This document shows, in pieces, positions 60,672 through 64,000 of a stretch of 64,000 nucleotides of DNA. Positions within the stretch are counted from its first letter, which is position 1, and each line of letters opens with the position of its first letter. Source of the stretch: JAHECE01 sp963780675 (GTDB taxonomy: Bacteria > Actinomycetota > Actinomycetes > Actinomycetales > JAHECE01); contig CAWACR010000009.1 of assembly GCA_963780675.1 (NCBI GenBank), positions 270,005 to 334,004 of the forward strand, written 5' to 3'. The notes under the pieces were generated by a model that was given only the letters and a program-made list of their open reading frames with translations, did not search any database and had not been told where the DNA came from. Made by a program: the position numbers and the translations under genes.

Positions 60672-62927
60672 TCACACGGCGGGCAGCAGCCCCAGCCCGC
60701 GCGCCGCGTGCACGGCGTCCGCCCGGGACGTCGCGCCGAGTTTCCGGTACACGGCCGCCACCTGGCTCTTCACGGTGTGCGGTGAGACGTAGAGCTCCCC
60801 GGCGATCTGCTGGAGGGTGAGGTGGCTGGGCAGGTACTGGAGCACGCGCAATTCCGCGGTGGTCAGCGAGGACGGGCCCTGCCCGGGGACGTCCTCCACC
60901 CGCCGGACGAGGTCCGTGGTCTCCTTCAGGAGATGCGCGAGCACGGGCGATTCCGTCGCCGGCCCACGGAGCGCGACCGCCTCGTCGAGGAGCACGCGCG
61001 CGCGTGCCCGATCGTGGAGGAGCAGGAACGTCCGGGCAAGTTGGAGCCTGCCGAGGACGCCGAACCACGGCGCGAGTCCGCGGATCAGGCTGGTCTGCCG
61101 CAACGCGCGCAGCGCCTCGCCCTCGGCCGCCTCGTGGCGACCCTGCAGCGCGAGCGAGAGCGCCGATGCCGCGAACACCGGCGCGAGCGTCGGGATGTAG
61201 TCGAGACCGTGCTCGGCCACGATCGCGCGCGCCTCGGCCACCAGCTCGGTCCACCGTGCAGAGTCCCCCGCCGCGAGCGCCACGCGCCCCAGCCCGGCCA
61301 CGGCGTGCGCCCGGATCGTGTGCATCTCCGACGCGCCGGCCAGCAATTCGGCCCGTTCGAGGTCGTCGCATCCGGCGGCGCTCCTGCCGAGGAGGATCGC
61401 GGCGACCCCGCGCAGGTAGTGCGCCAGGGACAGGAGCGCGCTGTCGCCAGGGGCGACGTCGATCGCCCGGGTGCACCGCGCGATGATGCCTGCCAGCCCG
61501 TCGCCCCCGGCGGTGGCGCGCACCACCTCGACCCCCGCCACGAGCCCCGCTGGAGCCTCTGCGCCGGTCTCCCGCAGCCGCGCCTCCGCGGTCGCGAGCC
61601 ACCGTGCGAACGCGACCATGTCGCCGGCCTGGGTGGCCACCCACGCCGCCGTCAGCGAGAGGCCGGCCGAGCGTCCGATCTCCCCCTCGTTCAGGCCACG
61701 CAGCCAGCTGCGCGGCAGGTCGCCGCGGCCCGAGCCGAGGCATGCCGGCGCCTGCGACCAGACGATCTCGCCGAGGAGGTCCGCGTCCCCCGCGGCGTGG
61801 GCGTGCCGGATCGCGCTCTCGACGTCGCCGATCGCCACGTAGTGAGCGCTCGCTCGTCGGTTCAGATGGGCTATCCGGTCGGGGTGACGCCTGCGCAGCT
61901 CGGTGGCGAGGAACTCGCGGAAGAGCCGATGGAAGCGGTACGTGTCCCGCGGGCCGGCCACCGGGATGACCATCTGGTTCGAGCGGGCCAGCCCGTGCAG
62001 GAGCTCGGCGGTGCCGACGCGTCCCGTCACCGCGTCGCAGACGGGCCCGTCGAGGTCGGACAGGATCGAGACCTCGAGGAGGAAGCGGACCGTCGCGGCG
62101 TCCGCACCGAGCAGGAACTCGTCGAAGAAGTAGTCGGCCACCGCCTCTTCGACCGCGACGTCGCCCCAGGCCGGCCCGGTCTCCTGGGACATCTCCTCGA
62201 CGGCGGAGCGCGCAGCGAGGTAGAGGCCGGCCGGCCACCCCTCTGCGCGCTCGAGGAGGTGGCGCGACGCCGCAGTCCGGCTGTCCAGGCCGAGTGAGAG
62301 GAGCAGTTCCGAGGCCTCCTCGTCCGTCATGGCGAGGTCGGCCCGGCCGATCTCATCGAGGCAGCGGTCGGCGCGGAGCCGTCGCAGGGGCAGGGGCGGG
62401 GCGGACCGGGTGGCGCAGGCCACCTGGGAGCCCTCCGGAAGGTTGGCCACCACGAGGCCGATCACGCGCAAGGCCTGCTCGGAGGAGATCTCGCCGACGT
62501 CGTCGAGCACGAGAACGAACGGGGTCTCCCGCGAGCGAAGGAGCCGCTCGAGGAGCGGCACGACGACCGAGGAGAACCGCGGCTCGGCAGCGGTGAGCGT
62601 GGCGACGATCTCCCGCTCGACGGGCTCGATCGGGTCGATCGCGGCGAGGAGGTGCCTGATGAGCACGGCCGGGTCATCGTCGACGTCACTCACCCTGATC
62701 CAGGCGAACGGCCGCCCGTCCGCCGCGGCCCACTGCAGGAGGACAGTGGTCTTCCCGTAGCCGGCCGGAGCCGAGAGGACGACGGCGCGCGCCCAGTCCG
62801 ACGTGCGGAGCCGGTCGACCAGCCGGTCGCGGCGGATCGCCGAGGGCCGCCGGACCGGCGGCGCGATCCGGGCGGGCGCCACGAGACGCGGTCCACCGCC
62901 TGATCGCTCGCTCCCCCCTGCGGCCAT
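60672..62927 (-). CDS. MalT-type LuxR-family ATP-dependent transcriptional activator
   Basis: A 751-residue STAND-type regulator. Walker A is LSAPAGYGKTTVLLQW (about residues 50-65) and Walker B is FVLVLDDVGEI. A winged-helix region follows (YRFHRLFREFLATEL), then TPR-like helices (about 380-670). The C-terminal LuxR helix-turn-helix reads LTTAELRVLQYLPSHLTLQQIAGELYVSPHTVKSQVAAVYRKLG. ATG 62927 is leaderless with TACGAT six bases upstream. It is divergent from the DszB-like gene and is a good candidate for its activator, responding to an inducer through the TPR sensor. Confidence 0.93.
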   Translation of the reverse strand: MAAGGSERSGGGPRLVAPARIAPPVRRPSAIRRDRLVDRLRTSDWARAVVLSAPAGYGKTTVLLQWAAADGRPFAWIRVSDVDDDPAVLIRHLLAAIDPIEPVEREIVATLTAAEPRFSSVVVPLLERLLRSRETPFVLVLDDVGEISSEQALRVIGLVVANLPEGSQVACATRSAPPLPLRRLRADRCLDEIGRADLAMTDEEASELLLSLGLDSRTAASRHLLERAEGWPAGLYLAARSAVEEMSQETGPAWGDVAVEEAVADYFFDEFLLGADAATVRFLLEVSILSDLDGPVCDAVTGRVGTAELLHGLARSNQMVIPVAGPRDTYRFHRLFREFLATELRRRHPDRIAHLNRRASAHYVAIGDVESAIRHAHAAGDADLLGEIVWSQAPACLGSGRGDLPRSWLRGLNEGEIGRSAGLSLTAAWVATQAGDMVAFARWLATAEARLRETGAEAPAGLVAGVEVVRATAGGDGLAGIIARCTRAIDVAPGDSALLSLAHYLRGVAAILLGRSAAGCDDLERAELLAGASEMHTIRAHAVAGLGRVALAAGDSARWTELVAEARAIVAEHGLDYIPTLAPVFAASALSLALQGRHEAAEGEALRALRQTSLIRGLAPWFGVLGRLQLARTFLLLHDRARARVLLDEAVALRGPATESPVLAHLLKETTDLVRRVEDVPGQGPSSLTTAELRVLQYLPSHLTLQQIAGELYVSPHTVKSQVAAVYRKLGATSRADAVHAARGLGLLPAV

Positions 62928-63236
62928 GCCCAGATCGTAGGTCCGGCGTGGTCCGAGCCTGGCCGGACGTCCCCCGGGCGCCGACACGTGGCATTACTCC
63001 CCCCGACAGGTGGGGGACCGGCGGGCGGCACGCCGTCACCCGCTTCGGCTGAATGCTCGCGTCGACGCCGGTCACGCGGCCGTCTCGACGGGCACCGGCT
63101 TCACCCGATCCGCCTGATGTGCGGCGGAGGCCCGCGGCGTCACGGTTGGGGGCGAACCGTCAGCGTTCGAGCTCGAGCGCCTCGACGTCGCGGGACCGCC
63201 GAGCCTCGGCGGTCAGGAAGCACGAAGGAGGTCGTC
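62928..63236. other. Divergent regulatory region between MalT-type regulator and DszB-like gene
   Basis: It contains an inverted C/G run, CCCCC-GACAGGT-GGGGG near 63000-63016, and a strong GAAGGAGG ribosome-binding site at 63224-63231 for the ATG at 63237. No coding sequence recognised. Activator sites for the MalT-type protein are expected here. Confidence 0.45.
62934..62939 (-). promoter_or_regulatory. -10 box of a leaderless promoter (MalT-type regulator)
   Basis: TACGAT ends six bases before ATG 62927. Confidence 0.55.
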
Positions 63237-64000
63237 ATGACGACGCAGGAGAGAGTGTCCACGACCGTCCCGCTGCGGTGGGACGAGGTCTGGTTCACGA
63301 ACTGCCCGATGGTCTCGGCGAACAACGTCGACCAGGAACTCGGGTGGTGCCGGGAGGAGTTCAAGAAGATCGGCGTCGAGTACGCCTACTTCCGCCACGC
63401 CCCCGAGAACAACTGGTACCCCCACTACATCCACAACCTCGACAACCTGATCCGCTTCGGCGGCCTCTACCCGCCGATCCACGTCAACGCCGACATCCGT
63501 CGCACCGTGCTGCTCGGCGCGACGTGGGTGTACGAAGGCGGATGCATGGCCGTGCGCGCCCGCGACCGGATCTTCCGGATGGAGGACCTCACGGGCAAGA
63601 AGATCGGCATCAGCAAGAGCCTCAACACCATCAAGAACGACTGGTGGCGCATCCAGGAGCACATGGGCATCGAGGCCATGCTCACGCTCAACGGCATGAC
63701 GATGGACGACATCGAGCTCGTCGAGTTCCCCTACCCCGACGACTGGTACGACAAGCCCGAGATGCTCGTGCCGCCGATGAACAACCCCTCCGAGCTGTGG
63801 ATGCGCCGCGACCACAAGCACGACCTGGCCTTCCGCCCGCTGGAGACGGCCCTCCTGAACGGCACCGTCGACGCCATCTACACGCAGAGCAAGGTCTTCC
63901 AGCACCTGCAGGAAGCGACCGGCCGGATCAAGATGATCGAGGACCTGTCGAGGTACCCCGACTGGTCGATCCAGGTCGCCAACACCCCGGCCGTCATCAC
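63237..64000 (+). CDS. DszB-like sulfinate desulfinase / NMT1-like periplasmic-binding-fold protein (3' end beyond window)
   Basis: The first 254 residues are present. Around TNCP (C23), H63 and R73 in LIRFGGLYPP the order matches the catalytic Cys-His-Arg triad of 2'-hydroxybiphenyl-2-sulfinate desulfinase DszB, including the RFGG.PP motif and the 10-residue His-Arg spacing. Later DLTGKKIGIS and NGTVDAIYTQ also fit the fold, shared with NMT1/SsuA-type binding proteins. No signal peptide is seen, which favours a cytosolic enzyme over a transporter-binding protein. GAAGGAGG lies five bases before ATG 63237. The substrate is probably an aromatic or other organic sulfinate, if the assignment is right. 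It stands divergent to a MalT-type activator. Confidence 0.65.
   Translation, partial: MTTQERVSTTVPLRWDEVWFTNCPMVSANNVDQELGWCREEFKKIGVEYAYFRHAPENNWYPHYIHNLDNLIRFGGLYPPIHVNADIRRTVLLGATWVYEGGCMAVRARDRIFRMEDLTGKKIGISKSLNTIKNDWWRIQEHMGIEAMLTLNGMTMDDIELVEFPYPDDWYDKPEMLVPPMNNPSELWMRRDHKHDLAFRPLETALLNGTVDAIYTQSKVFQHLQEATGRIKMIEDLSRYPDWSIQVANTPAVI

Overview
The window is very GC-rich DNA from an actinobacterium. Codon use, GTG starts and leaderless promoters (a TANNNT box 6-7 nt before the start codon) suggest this, as does a DUF222/13E12-type HNH gene with a mycobacterial-style SOS box. The gene mix (G5/transglycosylase cell-wall protein, MmyB-type regulator, DUF222-HNH, VIT1/CCC1 transporter) fits Micrococcales (Cellulomonas/Georgenia-like). 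That placement is an inference.

Region 1 (1 to 30.2 kb, minus strand) is one enormous secreted-protein gene. It starts near 30,170 and runs off the left edge. It encodes at least about 10,050 residues: signal peptide, coiled coil, metzincin-like zinc-protease module (HEIGHVLGLGH), Pro/Glu/Ala stalk, beta-helix-like region, ZU5-like domain, about 12 kb of repeats averaging 120 residues, a second beta-sandwich-like repeat family, degenerate RTX-type GGxGxD repeats and a Calx-beta-like segment. As given, the frame is broken nine times between 11.35 and 5.5 kb. Every break is a +1 shift, and the frame reopens at once with continuous homology.

Region 2 (30.4 to 44.2 kb) holds housekeeping and accessory genes. 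These are a methyltransferase fused in frame to an HhH-GPD repair protein, an AspT-like transporter, an Fe-type alcohol dehydrogenase with a monooxygenase-like ABM protein, a G5/transglycosylase cell-wall protein with a strong terminator, an alpha/beta hydrolase divergent from a Sua5/YciO protein, the SOS-controlled DUF222-HNH gene and a solitary type ISP/IIG-like restriction-modification enzyme.

Region 3 (44.2 to 54.3 kb) has a MarR-MFS drug-efflux pair, a glutamate decarboxylase next to an SLC13/RCK_C transporter, a truncated methyltransferase, an AlkD-like repair gene, a VIT1/CCC1 metal transporter and a wax-ester synthase/DGAT.

Region 4 (54.3 to 64 kb) looks rearranged. It has a YfcC permease lacking its N-terminus, a two-ended response-regulator fragment, an aldo/keto reductase divergent from an MmyB-type regulator, and a displaced 3' half of tRNA-Arg that looks like an integration footprint. 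To the right lie an XRE-cupin regulator with a palindromic operator over its -10 box, an EamA exporter, a MalT-type LuxR regulator and, at the edge, the start of a DszB-like sulfinate desulfinase.

Four further genes (DUF222-HNH, AlkD, WS/DGAT, MmyB) also carry one +1 frameshift each. That makes 13 of 13 shifts in the same sense, 12 of them explicable as one extra base in a run. Uncorrected insertion errors in the assembly are the leading explanation; the frame breaks should not be read as gene decay without checking the raw data.
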